Numbered from the stretch's first letter, positions 1 through 12,134 are shown. The stretch: DNA of 64,000 nucleotides from Pseudomonas putida (GCF_001636055.1 NZ_CP011789.1:5146001-5210000); one strand, 5' to 3'. Translations and numbers: made by a program. Notes: generated by a model not told the origin, from the sequence alone.

Positions 1-1340
1 CCGTGCTGACCGGTGCCGCCGTGCGGCAGCACCGGCGGCGCGATGATCATGCCGGCGCCGACGGTGCCGTTGGTCAGGCGATCGATGACGATGAACGCAC
101 CGGTGGTGCGGTTGCTGTCGTAGCCGTCCAGCGCGATGGCGGCGTCCAGGGCGACCTTGACGCGACCGATCTCGTTCAGTTGCAGCGCACTGGCGGCGCC
201 CTGCTCCAGGGTGTTCACATCGACCTTGTGGGTGATGCTGGCAATCGAGCCTGGCACATAGCTGGTGGCGCGCTTGATGTCGTACTTCTTGCCCGGAAGC
301 ATTGGCTCCTCGGCCATCCACACCAGCATGGCCTCGAACTGGTCGGCCACCTGCGGGACGTTGTCGGCATGCACCAGCAGATCGCCGCGGGAGATGTCGA
401 TCTCGTCTTCCATGGTCAGGGTCACGGCCTGACCTGGGCCTGCGTTCTCCAGCTCGCCCTCGTAGGTGACGATGGACTTGACGCGGCTGCTCTTGCCCGA
501 CGGCAGCACCACGATATCGTCGCCCTTGTGCACCACGCCACTGGCGATGGTGCCGGCAAAGCCGCGGAAGTTCAGGTTCGGGCGATTGACGTACTGCACC
601 GGGAAACGCAGATCGGTGACGTTGCGGTCAGCCGAAACCTCGACGGTCTCGAGGATCTCCATCAGCGCCGGGCCCGTGTACCACGGCGAGCGCTCGCTGC
701 GGTTGACGACGTTGTCGCCCTTGAGCGCCGACATCGGCACGAAGTGCAGGCTCGACGGCTTCAGGTCGATGGCGTCGGCGAACTTCAGGTAGTCGGCCTT
801 GATCGACTCGAAGACCTGCTCGTCAAAGCCTTTGAGGTCCATCTTGTTGATCGCGACGACGATGTGCTTGATGCCCAGCAACGAGGCGATATAGCTGTGG
901 CGGCGGGTCTGAGTCTGCACGCCGTAGCGGGCATCGACCAGGATGATCGCCAGGTCGCAGGTCGAGGCGCCGGTAGCCATGTTGCGGGTGTACTGCTCGT
1001 GGCCCGGGGTGTCGGCGATGATGAACTTGCGCTTGGCGGTGGAGAAGTAGCGGTAGGCGACATCGATGGTGATGCCCTGCTCGCGCTCGGCCTGCAGGCC
1101 ATCGACCAGCAACGCCAGGTCGACTTCCTCGCCCGTGGTACCGGACTTCTTCGAGTCACGGGTGATGGCCTCGAGGTGGTCCTCGTAGATCATCTTGGAG
1201 TCGTGCAGCAGGCGCCCGATCAGGGTGCTCTTGCCGTCATCCACGTTGCCGCAGGTGAGGAAACGCAGCAGTTCTTTGCGCTCGTGCTGAGCCAGATAAG
1301 CGAGGATGTCTTCGCTGATCAAATCGGATTGGTGCGACAT
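1..1340 (-). CDS. cysN: Sulfate adenylyltransferase subunit 1 (CysN or CysNC), 3' end outside window
   Basis: This is the GTPase subunit of ATP sulfurylase, which with CysD makes adenylylsulfate (APS) from sulfate and ATP in the cytoplasm. The first 446 codons are present, starting from the ATG at 1340. The GTP-binding P-loop GNVDDGKS lies at residues 31-38, DTPGH at 110-114 and NKMD at 165-168, followed by the beta-barrel domain. Pseudomonas usually carries the bifunctional CysNC form with a C-terminal APS kinase, but that part lies before base 1, so the fusion cannot be confirmed here. The gene starts 15 bases after cysD stops, so the two are almost certainly co-transcribed. Family assignment is firm; only N versus NC is open. 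Confidence 0.95.
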   Translation of the reverse strand, partial: MSHQSDLISEDILAYLAQHERKELLRFLTCGNVDDGKSTLIGRLLHDSKMIYEDHLEAITRDSKKSGTTGEEVDLALLVDGLQAEREQGITIDVAYRYFSTAKRKFIIADTPGHEQYTRNMATGASTCDLAIILVDARYGVQTQTRRHSYIASLLGIKHIVVAINKMDLKGFDEQVFESIKADYLKFADAIDLKPSSLHFVPMSALKGDNVVNRSERSPWYTGPALMEILETVEVSADRNVTDLRFPVQYVNRPNLNFRGFAGTIASGVVHKGDDIVVLPSGKSSRVKSIVTYEGELENAGPGQAVTLTMEDEIDISRGDLLVHADNVPQVADQFEAMLVWMAEEPMLPGKKYDIKRATSYVPGSIASITHKVDVNTLEQGAASALQLNEIGRVKVALDAAIALDGYDSNRTTGAFIVIDRLTNGTVGAGMIIAPPVLPHGGTGQH

Positions 1341-1355
1341 GGAGTAACCCTGAAG

Positions 1356-2273
1356 TTAGAAGTAGCCCTGACGTTTCTTGTCTTCCATGGAGCCGGCGCC
1401 ATCGTGGTCGATGACTCGGCCCTGACGCTCGGAAGTACGCGTCAGAAGCATTTCCTGAATGATGTCGGTCAGCGTTTCGGCTTCGGACTCGACAGCGCCC
1501 GTCAACGGGTAGCAGCCCAGGGTACGGAAACGCACCTTCTTCTTGACGATGCGCGCCTTCTCCTCGTCGCTCAGGTGCTCGAGGATGCGATCGTCGTCGA
1601 TCATGATCAGGGTGCCGTTCTTCTCGATGACTTCACGCTCGGCGGCGAAGTACAGCGGCACGATCGGGATGCCTTCGAGGTAGATGTACTGCCAGATGTC
1701 CAGCTCGGTCCAGTTCGACAGCGGGAAGACGCGGATCGACTCGCCCTTGTTGACCTTGCCGTTGTAGACGTTCCACAGCTCCGGACGCTGGTTCTTCGGG
1801 TCCCAGCGGTGCTTGCTGTCGCGGAACGAGTAGACGCGCTCCTTGGCCCGCGACTTCTCTTCATCGCGGCGCGCGCCACCGAAGGCGGCGTCGAAACCAT
1901 GCTTGTCCAGGGCCTGCTTCAGGCCTTGGGTCTTCATGATGTCGGTGTGCTTGGAGCTGCCGTGGGTGAAGGGGTTGATCCCCTGCGCCACACCCTCGGG
2001 GTTGACGTGGGTGATCAGCTCCAGCCCCATTTCCTCGACCATCTTGTCGCGGAAGCGGTACATCTCCTGGAATTTCCACTGGGTGTCGACGTGCATCACC
2101 GGGAACGGCAGCTTGCCCGGGAAGAAAGCCTTGCGCGCCAGGTGCAGCATCACGGCGGAGTCCTTGCCGATCGAGTACAGCATCACCGGGTTGTCGAACT
2201 CGGCGGCCACCTCGCGGATGATGTGGATGCTCTCCGCCTCCAGCTGTTTCAAGTGCGTCAGTTTGTCGACCAT
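1356..2273 (-). CDS. cysD: Sulfate adenylyltransferase subunit 2
   Basis: This is the catalytic subunit of ATP sulfurylase (305 aa), the normal length for CysD. It adenylylates sulfate as the first step of assimilatory sulfate reduction, driven by GTP hydrolysis in CysN. The PP-loop nucleotide-binding motif SIGKDS sits at residues 34-39, and the C-terminal half holds the basic, [21 protein letters not shown] region typical of the family. It is the first gene of the cysD-cysN pair, and about 145 bases without a gene separate it from the Nif3-family gene upstream. CysB control is expected from family knowledge, but I did not identify a convincing site. Confidence 0.97.
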   Translation of the reverse strand: MVDKLTHLKQLEAESIHIIREVAAEFDNPVMLYSIGKDSAVMLHLARKAFFPGKLPFPVMHVDTQWKFQEMYRFRDKMVEEMGLELITHVNPEGVAQGINPFTHGSSKHTDIMKTQGLKQALDKHGFDAAFGGARRDEEKSRAKERVYSFRDSKHRWDPKNQRPELWNVYNGKVNKGESIRVFPLSNWTELDIWQYIYLEGIPIVPLYFAAEREVIEKNGTLIMIDDDRILEHLSDEEKARIVKKKVRFRTLGCYPLTGAVESEAETLTDIIQEMLLTRTSERQGRVIDHDGAGSMEDKKRQGYF

Positions 2274-2418
2274 GGCTACTCACGAAAAACGATCTTATGG
2301 ACGGCCAGCGGGCCGTGTTCGAGCGAGCCACTTTATCACAGCGCCTGATTCTATTTAGGCGGGCTGCTAGATCGAAACGGTCTAATGATATGACTGGGGG
2401 TTTGAGGACCGCACCTGC

Positions 2419-3177
2419 CTAAATCGGATTCGGGCAATCGATGAACAGGTGCTCCAGGGCAAAGCGCTTGGCCAGGTAGTCGCCCAGCGCCTGCACCCCA
2501 TAGCGTTCGGTGGCGTGGTGCCCTGCTGCAATGAAGCTGATGCCGTTCTCGCGCGCGCTGTGGTACGTCTGCTCGGAGGCCTCGCCGCTGATGAACAGGT
2601 CGACACCCGCGGCGATGGCGTTGTCGATATAGCCCTGGCCGCCACCGGTACACCAGCCGACCCGGCGGATCATCCCCTCCCCCTCGACCAACAGCGGCTC
2701 GCGGCCCATGACTTCGCGCACGCGGCGGGCGAAATCGCCGGCCGACATGGGCTCGGCGAGCGAGCCGATCAGGCCGACCACCCGCGGGTTTTCGGGGTCG
2801 AGAGGGCCTTCGACGGTGATGTCGAGCTGGCGCGCCAACTGCACGTTGTTGCCCACCTCAGGGTGCACGTCCAGCGGCAGGTGGAAGGCCAGCAGGCTGA
2901 TGTCGTGCTTGAGCAGGGTCTTGATGCGTCGCTGCTTGATCCCGGTGATGCACGGGCTCTCGCCCTTCCAGAAGTAGCCATGGTGCACCAGCACCAGGTC
3001 GGCCTCGGCTTCGACTGCGGCATCGAGCAAGGCCTGGCTGGCCGTGACGCCCGTGACGATGCGGCTGACCTGCGGACGCCCCTCGACCTGCAGGCCGTTG
3101 GGGCAGTAATCCTGGATCTTGGCGCTGGACAGGTAGCGCTCGGCTTCCTCGACCAGGGTGCTAAGGGCGACGGCCAT
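2419..3177 (-). CDS. Nif3-like dinuclear metal centre protein (YbgI family)
   Basis: A 252-residue protein of the Nif3/YbgI family, which forms hexameric toroids with a dinuclear metal site; the biochemical role is poorly defined. Visible family signatures are the N-terminal PNGLQVEG segment, the metal-binding LVHHGYFW stretch, and the C-terminal AAGHHATERYG motif. The start is set at the ATG at 3177, which has a GAGGAG ribosome binding site just upstream; an in-frame start ten codons earlier lacks one. It is divergent from algW, as is usual in Pseudomonas, where algW, this gene and cysD/cysN sit together. The family is sure and the function is not. Confidence 0.9.
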   Translation of the reverse strand: MAVALSTLVEEAERYLSSAKIQDYCPNGLQVEGRPQVSRIVTGVTASQALLDAAVEAEADLVLVHHGYFWKGESPCITGIKQRRIKTLLKHDISLLAFHLPLDVHPEVGNNVQLARQLDITVEGPLDPENPRVVGLIGSLAEPMSAGDFARRVREVMGREPLLVEGEGMIRRVGWCTGGGQGYIDNAIAAGVDLFISGEASEQTYHSARENGISFIAAGHHATERYGVQALGDYLAKRFALEHLFIDCPNPI

Positions 3178-3377
3178 GGAAAATCTCCTCGTAATTCGCT
3201 GCTTCAACGGGCGCCAGGCCTCGTATACTGGGCGCCATTATGGGCCGTCGCCGGACTCGGGGAAACCGGCGTACATCAGCTTCGGCTGCTTCGCGATCCA
3301 TACCCTCACCGATCACCGAGGTGTATGATCGCGCGCGTTCGCGCCCCGGCCCTCGTCCCATTTCCAGGATTCATTCG

Positions 3378-4538
<1,161 letters not shown>

Positions 4539-4546
4539 CAACAAGA

Positions 4547-4567
4547 TGGGGCCGCTTTGCGGCCCCA
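4547..4567. terminator. Shared stem-loop between convergent algW and aapP
   Basis: A perfect 9-bp stem, TGGGGCCGC / GCGGCCCCA, with a TTT loop sits 8 bases after the algW stop and 6 bases after the aapP stop on the other strand. Its symmetry suits a bidirectional terminator, although there is no long T run on either side. Confidence 0.75.
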
Positions 4568-4573
4568 GTCACA

Positions 4574-5338
4574 TCAGTGCAGGATCTGGCTCAGGAACAA
4601 CTTGGTCCGGTCACTGCGCGGCCGGTCGAAAAAGTCATCCGGCGAGGCCTGCTCGACGATCTCGCCCTTGTCCATGAAGATCACCCGGTTCGCCACGGTG
4701 CGGGCGAAGCCCATCTCGTGGGTGACGCAGAGCATGGTCATGCCGTCTTCGGCCAGGCCGACCATGGTGTCGAGCACCTCCTTGACCATTTCCGGATCGA
4801 GTGCCGAAGTCGGCTCGTCGAACAGCATGATCTTGGGCTTCATGCACAGCGCGCGGGCAATGGCCACACGTTGCTGCTGACCGCCCGACAACTGCCCCGG
4901 AAACTTGTGCGCCTGCTCTGGAATACGCACACGCTCCAGGTAATGCATGGCAATTTCCTCGGCCTTGCGCTTGGGCATCTTGCGAACCCACATCGGTGCC
5001 AGGGTGCAGTTCTCGAGGATGGTCAGGTGCGGGAACAGGTTGAAGTGCTGGAACACCATGCCGACTTCACGACGGATCGCCTCGATCTGCTTGAGGTCGT
5101 TGGTCAGCTCCACGCCATCGACGACGATGCGCCCCTGCTGGTGCTCTTCCAATCGGTTCAGGCAGCGGATGGTGGTGGACTTGCCCGAGCCGGACGGCCC
5201 GCACAGGACGATGCGCTCGCCCTGACGTACGTTCAGATTGATATCCTTGAGCACATGGAACTGGCCATACCACTTGTTCACACCCTGCATCTGGATGATG
5301 CCTTCGGGGCCGGCAGGCTGCTTGATCGCTTCACTCAT
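4574..5338 (-). CDS. aapP: Acidic/general amino acid ABC transporter ATPase AapP
   Basis: The 254-residue ATP-binding subunit of a polar amino acid ABC importer of the Aap family. It shows Walker A GPSGSGKS at residues 47-54, the ABC signature [10 protein letters not shown], Walker [15 protein letters not shown] and the H-loop (CVTHEMGF). It is the last gene of a four-gene operon (aapJ-aapQ-aapM-aapP), starting 10 bases after aapM, and would energise uptake through the AapQ/AapM channel. The family subdivision (general L-amino acid versus glutamate/aspartate) rests mainly on operon layout with two long permeases, so the exact substrate range is inferred. Confidence 0.93.
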   Translation of the reverse strand: MSEAIKQPAGPEGIIQMQGVNKWYGQFHVLKDINLNVRQGERIVLCGPSGSGKSTTIRCLNRLEEHQQGRIVVDGVELTNDLKQIEAIRREVGMVFQHFNLFPHLTILENCTLAPMWVRKMPKRKAEEIAMHYLERVRIPEQAHKFPGQLSGGQQQRVAIARALCMKPKIMLFDEPTSALDPEMVKEVLDTMVGLAEDGMTMLCVTHEMGFARTVANRVIFMDKGEIVEQASPDDFFDRPRSDRTKLFLSQILH

Positions 5339-5348
5339 TTCGAAACTC

Positions 5349-6446
5349 CTAACGCTTGTGGCCAGTGTCCAGCTTGCGCTCCAGGTGCATGGAGTAGCGG
5401 GACATACCGAAACAGAAAATCCAGTAGACCAGGGCCGCGAACACGTAGCCCTCGGTCGCCATGCCGAGCCAGGCAGGATCTGCCGTGGCTTGGCGGGTGC
5501 TGTTGAGCAGGTCGAACAGGCCGATGATGATCACCAGGCTGGTGTCCTTGAACAGCGCGATGAAGGTGTTGACGATGCCGGGGATCACCAGCTTCAGGGC
5601 CTGCGGCAAGATCACCAGGCCCATGGCACGCCAATAGCCCAGCCCCATCGCCGCGGCTGCCTCGTACTGCCCCTTGGGAATCGCCTGCAGGCCGCCGCGA
5701 ACCACCTCGGCAATGTAGGCCGACTCGAACAGGATCACGAAAATCATCGCCCGCAGCAGCTTGTCGAAGCTCGTGCCCTCGGGCATGAACAGCGGCAGCA
5801 TCACGGACGACATGAACAGCACGGTGATCAGCGGAATGCCACGCCAGAACTCGATGAAAGTCACCGACACGGCCTTGACCACCGGCATCTTCGAGCGCCG
5901 TCCCAGTGCGAGCAGGATGCCCAGCGGCAAGGCTGCGGCGATGCCTACGGTCGCAATGACCAAGGTCAGCATCAGGCCGCCCCATTGCGAGGTCGGCACC
6001 AGCGTCAGGCCGAAGCTGCCACCGTGCAGCAGCAGGTAGGCGAGGATCGGATACAGCACCAGATAACCAATACCGTAGGGCACCTTGCGCGGGAACCGGC
6101 GGATGAACAGCGGTGCGGCGGCGATCACGCCCAGCCACACGGTCAGGTCGACCCGCCAGCGCAACTGGCTCGGGTAATAGCCGTACATGAACTGGCCGAT
6201 GCGTTGCTGGATGAACACCCAGCATGCGCCGTCCTTGGTGCAGTCCGCGCGGGTCGTGCCCGTCCAGTTGGCGTCCAGGAACGCCCACTGCAGCAGTGCC
6301 GGCACGATCAGCCAGATCAGGTAGATCGCGAACAGGGTCAACAGCGTGTTGATCCAGCTGGAGAACAGGTTGGCGCGCATCCACGCCAGCACGCCGACGG
6401 TCTTCACCGGTGGCGGCATATCGGGTTTGAAAACATGGGAAGTCAT
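5349..6446 (-). CDS. aapM: Amino acid ABC transporter permease AapM
   Basis: A 365-residue inner-membrane permease. It is longer than the roughly 220-aa permeases of typical polar amino acid transporters because it carries extra N-terminal membrane segments and a periplasmic stretch (residues about 25-170) before the conserved permease domain. That long architecture is characteristic of AapM/BztC-type proteins. The C-terminal domain has the EAAAMGL coupling segment that contacts the ATPase. It lies 10 bases downstream of aapQ, with which it should form the heterodimeric channel. The name comes from architecture and gene order. Confidence 0.92.
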   Translation of the reverse strand: MTSHVFKPDMPPPVKTVGVLAWMRANLFSSWINTLLTLFAIYLIWLIVPALLQWAFLDANWTGTTRADCTKDGACWVFIQQRIGQFMYGYYPSQLRWRVDLTVWLGVIAAAPLFIRRFPRKVPYGIGYLVLYPILAYLLLHGGSFGLTLVPTSQWGGLMLTLVIATVGIAAALPLGILLALGRRSKMPVVKAVSVTFIEFWRGIPLITVLFMSSVMLPLFMPEGTSFDKLLRAMIFVILFESAYIAEVVRGGLQAIPKGQYEAAAAMGLGYWRAMGLVILPQALKLVIPGIVNTFIALFKDTSLVIIIGLFDLLNSTRQATADPAWLGMATEGYVFAALVYWIFCFGMSRYSMHLERKLDTGHKR

Positions 6447-6456
6447 GCGCCTGTCC

Positions 6457-7635
6457 TCACCGCTCGATCAGCGCAATGCGCTTGTTGTACCAGTTCATCA
6501 GCAACGAGATGCTGATGCTGATCGTCAGATACACAGCCATGGTGATCGCCATGACCTCGACCGACTGGCCGGTCTGGTTCAGCACCGTGCCGGCAAACAG
6601 CGACACCAATTCCGGATAGCCGATGACCGCCGCGAGCGACGAGTTCTTCGTCAGGTTCAGGTATTGGCTGGTCAGCGGCGGAATGATCACCCGCATCGCC
6701 TGCGGAATGATGACCTTGCGCAAGGTCGGCCCTTCGCGCAGCCCCAGCGAACGGGCCGCTTCGGTCTGGCCATGGCTGACCGAGCGGATACCCGCGCGCA
6801 CGATTTCGGCGATGAAGGCGGCGGTGTAGATCGACAGTGCCAGGGTCAGCGCGAGGAATTCGGGAATCAGCACCCAGCCGCCGACGAAGTTGAAACCTTT
6901 GAGCTGCGGCACTTCCCACTGCAATGGGTTGCCAAACAGCAGCGCGCTGATACCGGGAATGCCAACGAGCAGCGCCAGCCCTACCCAGAACTTGTGGAAC
7001 GGCTGGCCGGTTTCATCGAAGCGTTTGTTGGCGTAGCGCACCATCAGGGCAGTGGCCACGACCGCCAGCAGCACCGCCACGACGAACGGCCAGAACCCTT
7101 CGCCGATGGAGGCTCCGGGCATGTTCACGCCACGGCTGCTGATGAAGAACAGGTCATCGATGTTGATGCTGCCGCGTGGCCCCGGCAGGGCGGTGAATAC
7201 CGCGAAGTACCAGAACAGGATCTGCAGCAGCGGTGGAATGTTACGGAAGGTCTCGACGTAAACGGCCGCCAGCTTGCTGATCACCCAGTTCGAGGATAAC
7301 CGGGCAACGCCGACGACGAAGCCAAGCACGGTGGCGATGATGATGCCGATGACGCTTGCCAGCAGGGTATTGAGCAGGCCAACCAGCAACACCCGTGCAT
7401 AGGTGTCGGCTTCGGTGTAGTCGATCAGGTGCTGGGCGATGCCGAAACCGGCACTGCGCTCGAGAAAGTCGAAGCCCGAGGTGATCCCTCGGTGCTGCAT
7501 GTTGGTCTGGGTGTTGTGGATGAGGTACCAGCCCAGGCCGATCACGGCCACGACCGTGAGGATCTGGAACAGCCACGCGCGCACACGTGGATCGCTCAGG
7601 GATAACCCTTTCCGTGCGCCGATATGATTTTGCAT
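6457..7635 (-). CDS. aapQ: Amino acid ABC transporter permease AapQ
   Basis: A 392-residue inner-membrane permease, partner of AapM. It has the long N-terminal region with extra membrane helices typical of AapQ/BztB, and the C-terminal permease domain with an EAARSLGL coupling loop. The ATG at 7635 is preferred because the protein then begins MQNHIGARKG and enters its first membrane segment (around residues 22-40) shortly after; the upstream in-frame extension is proline/arginine-rich and overlaps the non-coding gap after aapJ. A gap of 67 bases separates it from aapJ, long enough for the hairpin-type attenuation often seen after abundant binding-protein genes: the gap holds CCCGCGACGGCCGG with GCCGTCGCGGGG on the far side. 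Confidence 0.92.
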   Translation of the reverse strand: MQNHIGARKGLSLSDPRVRAWLFQILTVVAVIGLGWYLIHNTQTNMQHRGITSGFDFLERSAGFGIAQHLIDYTEADTYARVLLVGLLNTLLASVIGIIIATVLGFVVGVARLSSNWVISKLAAVYVETFRNIPPLLQILFWYFAVFTALPGPRGSINIDDLFFISSRGVNMPGASIGEGFWPFVVAVLLAVVATALMVRYANKRFDETGQPFHKFWVGLALLVGIPGISALLFGNPLQWEVPQLKGFNFVGGWVLIPEFLALTLALSIYTAAFIAEIVRAGIRSVSHGQTEAARSLGLREGPTLRKVIIPQAMRVIIPPLTSQYLNLTKNSSLAAVIGYPELVSLFAGTVLNQTGQSVEVMAITMAVYLTISISISLLMNWYNKRIALIER

Positions 7636-7702
7636 GAAATGCCCCGAAAAGAAGGGAGTCGAACGACCCGCGACGGCCGGATGCCGTCGCGGGGGGCAGC
7701 CA

Positions 7703-8731
7703 TCAGCGCACAGGCGGTGCGTACTGGATGCCGCCGTTGTTCCACAGGGCATTCAAGCCGCGGTCGATTTCCAGCGGGGTGCTCTTGCCCAGGTTCTTCT
7801 CGAATACTTCACCGTAGTTGCCGACTTGCTTGACGATCTGCACTACCCAGTCCTTGGGCAGTTTCAGGTCCTTGCCGTACTCGCCGTCGGCACCCAGCAG
7901 GCGGGCGACGTCAGGGTTCTTGGTGGATTTGGCTTCGGCCTCGACGTTCTTCGAGGTCACGCCTGCTTCTTCGGCGTTGAGCATGGCGTAGAGGGTCCAC
8001 TTGACGATGCTGAACCACTCCTCGTCGCCTTTACGCACGACCGGGCCCAGGGGCTCCTTGGAGATGGTTTCCGGCAGCACCACGTACTCGGTGGGAGCCG
8101 CCAGCTTGGAGCGCTGTGCGTAGAGCTGCGACTTGTCGGAGGTCAGCACGTCGCAACGACCGGACTCCAGCGACTTGGCGCTCTCGTCAGAGGTGTCGAA
8201 GGTGATCGGGGTGTATTTCAGGCCATTGGCGCGGAAGTAGTCGGAGACGTTCAGCTCGGTGGTGGTACCGGCCTGGATGCAGATGGTCGCGCCATCGAGC
8301 TCCTTGGCGCTGGAAACGCCCAGCTTCTTGTTCACCAGGAAGCCCACGCCGTCATAGTAGGTGACACCGGCGAATACCAGGCCCATGCCAGCGTCACGCG
8401 AGCTGGTCCAGGTGGTGTTGCGCGACAGTACGTCGACTTCGCCGGACTGCAGCGCGGTGAAGCGCTCCTTGGCGTTGAGCTGGCTGAACTTGACCTTGGT
8501 GGCGTCGCCGAACACGGCGGCAGCCACGGCGCGGCAGACGTCGGCGTCGATGCCGACGATCTTGCCTTGGGCGTCAGGAACGGAGAAGCCCGGGAGGCCG
8601 TCGCTCACGCCACACTGGACGAAGCCCTTCTTCTTTACCGCATCGAGCGTGGCGCCAGCCTGGGCGGCGCCCACGGTGCCCAGGGTGGCGGCAGCGGTCA
8701 GGACTGCCAGCGTGGTTTTCAACATCTTCAT
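7703..8731 (-). CDS. aapJ: Amino acid ABC transporter substrate-binding protein AapJ
   Basis: The 342-residue periplasmic binding protein of the importer. A cleavable signal peptide ends around AAQAGA, and the mature protein has the family-3 solute-binding fold (GVSDGLPGFS, the IVGIDADVCRAVAAA stretch, RNTTWTSSRD). AapJ proteins bind a range of L-amino acids, with glutamate and aspartate prominent. The ATG at 8731 is chosen because GGAGG lies 6 bases before it; the in-frame TTG at 8737 would overlap that site. It is first in the operon, behind a likely sigma-54 promoter, so nitrogen- or carbon-source control is probable. Confidence 0.94.
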   Translation of the reverse strand: MKMLKTTLAVLTAAATLGTVGAAQAGATLDAVKKKGFVQCGVSDGLPGFSVPDAQGKIVGIDADVCRAVAAAVFGDATKVKFSQLNAKERFTALQSGEVDVLSRNTTWTSSRDAGMGLVFAGVTYYDGVGFLVNKKLGVSSAKELDGATICIQAGTTTELNVSDYFRANGLKYTPITFDTSDESAKSLESGRCDVLTSDKSQLYAQRSKLAAPTEYVVLPETISKEPLGPVVRKGDEEWFSIVKWTLYAMLNAEEAGVTSKNVEAEAKSTKNPDVARLLGADGEYGKDLKLPKDWVVQIVKQVGNYGEVFEKNLGKSTPLEIDRGLNALWNNGGIQYAPPVR

Positions 8732-8915
8732 CAACAACCTCCAAATGCTCTTGTTGTACCGAGCCGGAATTGCACCGCACCCTTATGAGGCGCATCCGAC
8801 CCTTGTTGGCTTGTTTTTGGGTCAATTGGCGCAATGGGCTGTTCTGTGACAGCCTTCCATCCACGTGGGCGGGTGTTACCGTTCAGGTCCCCGTCCATCG
8901 CATCGGTACGAACGT

Positions 8916-8931
8916 AGCAAAGCGCGTACCA
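8916..8931 (-). promoter_or_regulatory. Candidate sigma-54 promoter for aapJQMP
   Basis: Read on the minus strand, the sequence is TGGTACGCGCTTTGCT. It matches the RpoN consensus TGGCACG-N4-TTGCW with one mismatch, and the invariant GG (-24) and GC (-12) are separated by exactly 10 bases. It lies about 185 bases upstream of aapJ, pointing toward it. The rest of the 336-base gap to the esterase gene shows no other clear feature; an enhancer site for NtrC or AauR was not recognised. Confidence 0.65.
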
Positions 8932-9040
8932 TAGTTGCCGCCTTAAGCGTTTAAGCATGCGTCAAGGGGGTAAAGTTGTAGAGTTGCGACATCTTTTTAT
9001 GGCACTAACCACCAGCGCCTTCTTTTTACGCACTCAATAA

Positions 9041-9724
<684 letters not shown>

Positions 9725-9838
9725 ATCGACGTGCGCCTGTAGCCGTCGGCGCATTGGACTACACCCGGTACTACGCCGAGCCTGGATCTTGCATTACACT
9801 GCCCGGCGTACATTCCTTAACCAGTTGACGAGACGACC

Positions 9839-11296
9839 GTGCTCAAGGCACTCAAGAAAATATTCGGCAAGGGAGACGCCGCCCCACAGGCCGTCGCGCC
9901 CGCTGCCCCCGTGATTGCACCCACGCCTCAGCCTGCACCGGCCCGGCCCCCGAAACCGCCAAGAGCGAAGTCTGCGCCGCGCAGCCAGCCCGAACCTGTG
10001 GCCAAGGCTGAAGCCGCGCCTGTCGAGCCGCCCCGGGAAAAAACCCGCCGTGAGCGCAAACCCAAGCCCCAGGCCAGCCTGTGGAAGCCCGAGGACTTCG
10101 TGGTCGAGCCTCAGGAAGGCAAGACCCGCTTCCACGACTTCAAGCTCTCCAACGAGCTGATGCATGCCATCCACGACCTGGGCTTCCCCTACTGCACGCC
10201 GATCCAGGCCCAGGTCCTGGGTTACACCCTGCGTGGCCAGGATGCCATCGGCCGGGCCCAGACCGGCACCGGCAAGACGGCCGCGTTCCTGATCTCGATC
10301 ATCTCGCAGCTGCAGCAGACCCCGCCGCCCAAGGAACGCTACATGGGCGAGCCGCGTGCCCTGATCATCGCCCCGACCCGCGAACTGGTGGTGCAGATCG
10401 CCAAGGACGCCGAGGCCCTGACCAAGTACAGCGGGCTGAACGTGATGAGCTTCGTCGGCGGCATGGAGTACGACAAGCAGCTCAAGGCCCTGGAAAAGCG
10501 CTACTGCGACATCCTGGTCGCCACCCCGGGCCGCCTGCTGGACTTCCAGCAACGCGGCGAAGTGCACCTGGATATGGTCGAGGTGATGGTGCTGGACGAA
10601 GCCGACCGCATGCTCGACATGGGCTTCATCCCACAGGTCCGCCAGATCATCCGCCAGACCCCGCCCAAGAGCGAACGCCAGACCCTGCTGTTCTCCGCCA
10701 CCTTCACCGACGACGTCATGAACCTGGCCAAGCAGTGGACCACTGATCCGGCCATCGTCGAGATCGAGCCGGAGAACGTCGCCAGCGAGACGGTCGAGCA
10801 GCACGTCTATGCCGTGGCGGGCAGCGACAAGTACAAGCTGCTGTACAACCTGGTCACGCAGAACAAGTGGGAACGGGTGATGGTCTTCGCCAACCGCAAG
10901 GACGAGGTGCGGCGCATCGAGGAGAAGCTGGTGCGCGACGGCATCAATGCCGCCCAACTGTCGGGCGATGTGCCGCAGCACAAGCGCATCCGTACCCTGG
11001 AAAACTTCCGCGAAGGGCGCATCACCGTGCTGGTGGCCACCGACGTGGCCGGGCGCGGGATCCATATCGACGGTATCAGCCACGTGATCAACTTCACCCT
11101 GCCGGAAGACCCGGACGACTACGTGCACCGCATCGGCCGTACCGGCCGTGCAGGCACCAGTGGTGTGTCGATCAGTTTTGCCGGCGAGGATGACTCCTAC
11201 CAGTTGCCGGCGATCGAGGAACTGCTGGGGCGCAAGATCAAGTGCGAGATGCCGCCGGATGAATTGCTCACGCCAGTGCCGCGCAAGCATCACTGA
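9839..11296 (+). CDS. rhlB: ATP-dependent RNA helicase RhlB (DEAD-box)
   Basis: A 485-residue DEAD-box RNA helicase. Residues 1-80 are a low-complexity Ala/Pro/Lys-rich extension, common in Pseudomonas RhlB-type proteins and likely to bind RNA or the degradosome. The core follows: the Q-motif region, Walker A AQTGTGKT (140-147), DEAD (253-256), SAT, and motif [12 protein letters not shown]. It starts with GTG at 9839; no stronger start fits the conserved [12 protein letters not shown] opening. A role in RNA unwinding and mRNA decay is known from the family. RhlB versus other RhlE-like paralogues is the usual naming for this form and is not proven here. Confidence 0.88.
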   Translation: MLKALKKIFGKGDAAPQAVAPAAPVIAPTPQPAPARPPKPPRAKSAPRSQPEPVAKAEAAPVEPPREKTRRERKPKPQASLWKPEDFVVEPQEGKTRFHDFKLSNELMHAIHDLGFPYCTPIQAQVLGYTLRGQDAIGRAQTGTGKTAAFLISIISQLQQTPPPKERYMGEPRALIIAPTRELVVQIAKDAEALTKYSGLNVMSFVGGMEYDKQLKALEKRYCDILVATPGRLLDFQQRGEVHLDMVEVMVLDEADRMLDMGFIPQVRQIIRQTPPKSERQTLLFSATFTDDVMNLAKQWTTDPAIVEIEPENVASETVEQHVYAVAGSDKYKLLYNLVTQNKWERVMVFANRKDEVRRIEEKLVRDGINAAQLSGDVPQHKRIRTLENFREGRITVLVATDVAGRGIHIDGISHVINFTLPEDPDDYVHRIGRTGRAGTSGVSISFAGEDDSYQLPAIEELLGRKIKCEMPPDELLTPVPRKHH

Positions 11297-11306
11297 TCGG
11301 TACTGG

Positions 11307-11408
11307 ATTCTTCACGGGCAAGTCGGGTCGCCGCACCTCCGCTCCCACAGGTAATGTGCTGGACCTGAGGGCAGCGGGTACCTGTAGGCGCCGACTTGCC
11401 CGCGAACC
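11307..11408. repeat. Diverged REP pair between rhlB and moaE
   Basis: Two inverted, degenerate REP copies, one around CACGGGCAAGTCGGG with CGCTCCCACAGG and one ending GACTTGCCCGCGAA. They lie in the gap between two convergent genes, the usual place for these elements in P. putida-type genomes. Confidence 0.7.
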
Positions 11409-11423
11409 GGGGCAACGCCCCGG
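11407..11423. terminator. Short GC-rich hairpin between rhlB and moaE
   Basis: CCGGGGC-AAC-GCCCCGG, a perfect 7-bp stem with a 3-base loop, lies between the convergent rhlB and moaE genes. There is no T run, so termination is plausible but unproven. Confidence 0.5.
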
Positions 11424-11439
11424 CCATCAGGCAGAGGTT

Positions 11440-11886
11440 CTACCAGCGCCCGGCAGCATCCTGGTCACTCTGCCTGCCTTCGACCCACCTCGGACCTTCC
11501 TGAGTGTTCTCCTTCTTCCAGAACGGCGCCCGGGTCTTGAGATAGTCCATGATGAAGTTGCAGGCATCGAACGCGGCCTGCCGATGGGCACTGGCGACAC
11601 CCACGAACACGATCGGCTCACCCGGCTCCAGCGCGCCGATGCGGTGCAGCACCTCGACCTTGAGCAACGGCCAGCGCTGCTCGGCCTCGACCACGATCTT
11701 GGCCAGGGCCTTCTCGGTCATGCCTGGGTAGTGCTCGAGAAACATCCCCGCCACTTCGCGACCATCGTTGAAGTCGCGCACATAACCGACGAACCCCACC
11801 ACCGCGCCCACGCCAACATTGGCAGCGTGCATGGCATTGACCTCGGAACCGGGGTCGAACGCCGCCTGCTGTACCCGTACGCCCAT
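11440..11886 (-). CDS. moaE: Molybdopterin synthase catalytic subunit MoaE
   Basis: The 148-residue large subunit of molybdopterin synthase, which with thiocarboxylated MoaD inserts the dithiolene sulfurs into cyclic pyranopterin monophosphate. Family signatures are AVVGFVGYVRDFN near the N terminus, LEHYPGMTE, the HRIGALEPGE stretch and the C-terminal PFWKKE segment. The ATG at 11886 has GGAGG in front of it; a TTG two codons earlier lies inside the spacing. It follows moaD by 2 bases, so the two subunits are translated together. Confidence 0.96.
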   Translation of the reverse strand: MGVRVQQAAFDPGSEVNAMHAANVGVGAVVGFVGYVRDFNDGREVAGMFLEHYPGMTEKALAKIVVEAEQRWPLLKVEVLHRIGALEPGEPIVFVGVASAHRQAAFDACNFIMDYLKTRAPFWKKENTQEGPRWVEGRQSDQDAAGRW

Positions 11887-11888
11887 GC

Positions 11889-12134
11889 TCAACCTCCGGT
11901 CACCGGCGGGAAGAAGGCAAGCTCATCGCCGTCCTCGACCGGCTCATCGAGCCTGCACAGCTCCTCGTTACGCGCGCACATCAGGTTCTGCTCGGCCAGC
12001 ACGGCGTAAACGCCGCCTCTGGCAACCAGCGCCTGGCGCACGTCGTCGAGCACCTTGAAATCCCCTTCCAGACGCTCGGCATCAACGCCAAGCAGCTCAC
12101 GGTAACGGGCGAAATAGAGGGCCTTGATCTTCAT
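11889..12134 (-). CDS. moaD: Molybdopterin synthase sulfur-carrier subunit MoaD
   Basis: An 81-residue ubiquitin-like sulfur carrier. It ends in the required C-terminal Gly-Gly (PPVTGG), which is adenylated and converted to a thiocarboxylate before sulfur transfer in the MoaE active site. Its ATG overlaps the moaC stop by one base (TGATG), indicating translational coupling, and its stop lies 2 bases before moaE. The size and the FFPPVTGG tail are diagnostic. Confidence 0.95.
   Translation of the reverse strand: MKIKALYFARYRELLGVDAERLEGDFKVLDDVRQALVARGGVYAVLAEQNLMCARNEELCRLDEPVEDGDELAFFPPVTGG

Noticed and set aside
3..2348. 781-codon plus-strand open frame across cysN/cysD
   Set aside because: It lies antisense to clear cysN and cysD sequences with their motifs; it has no recognisable domain and no ribosome site.
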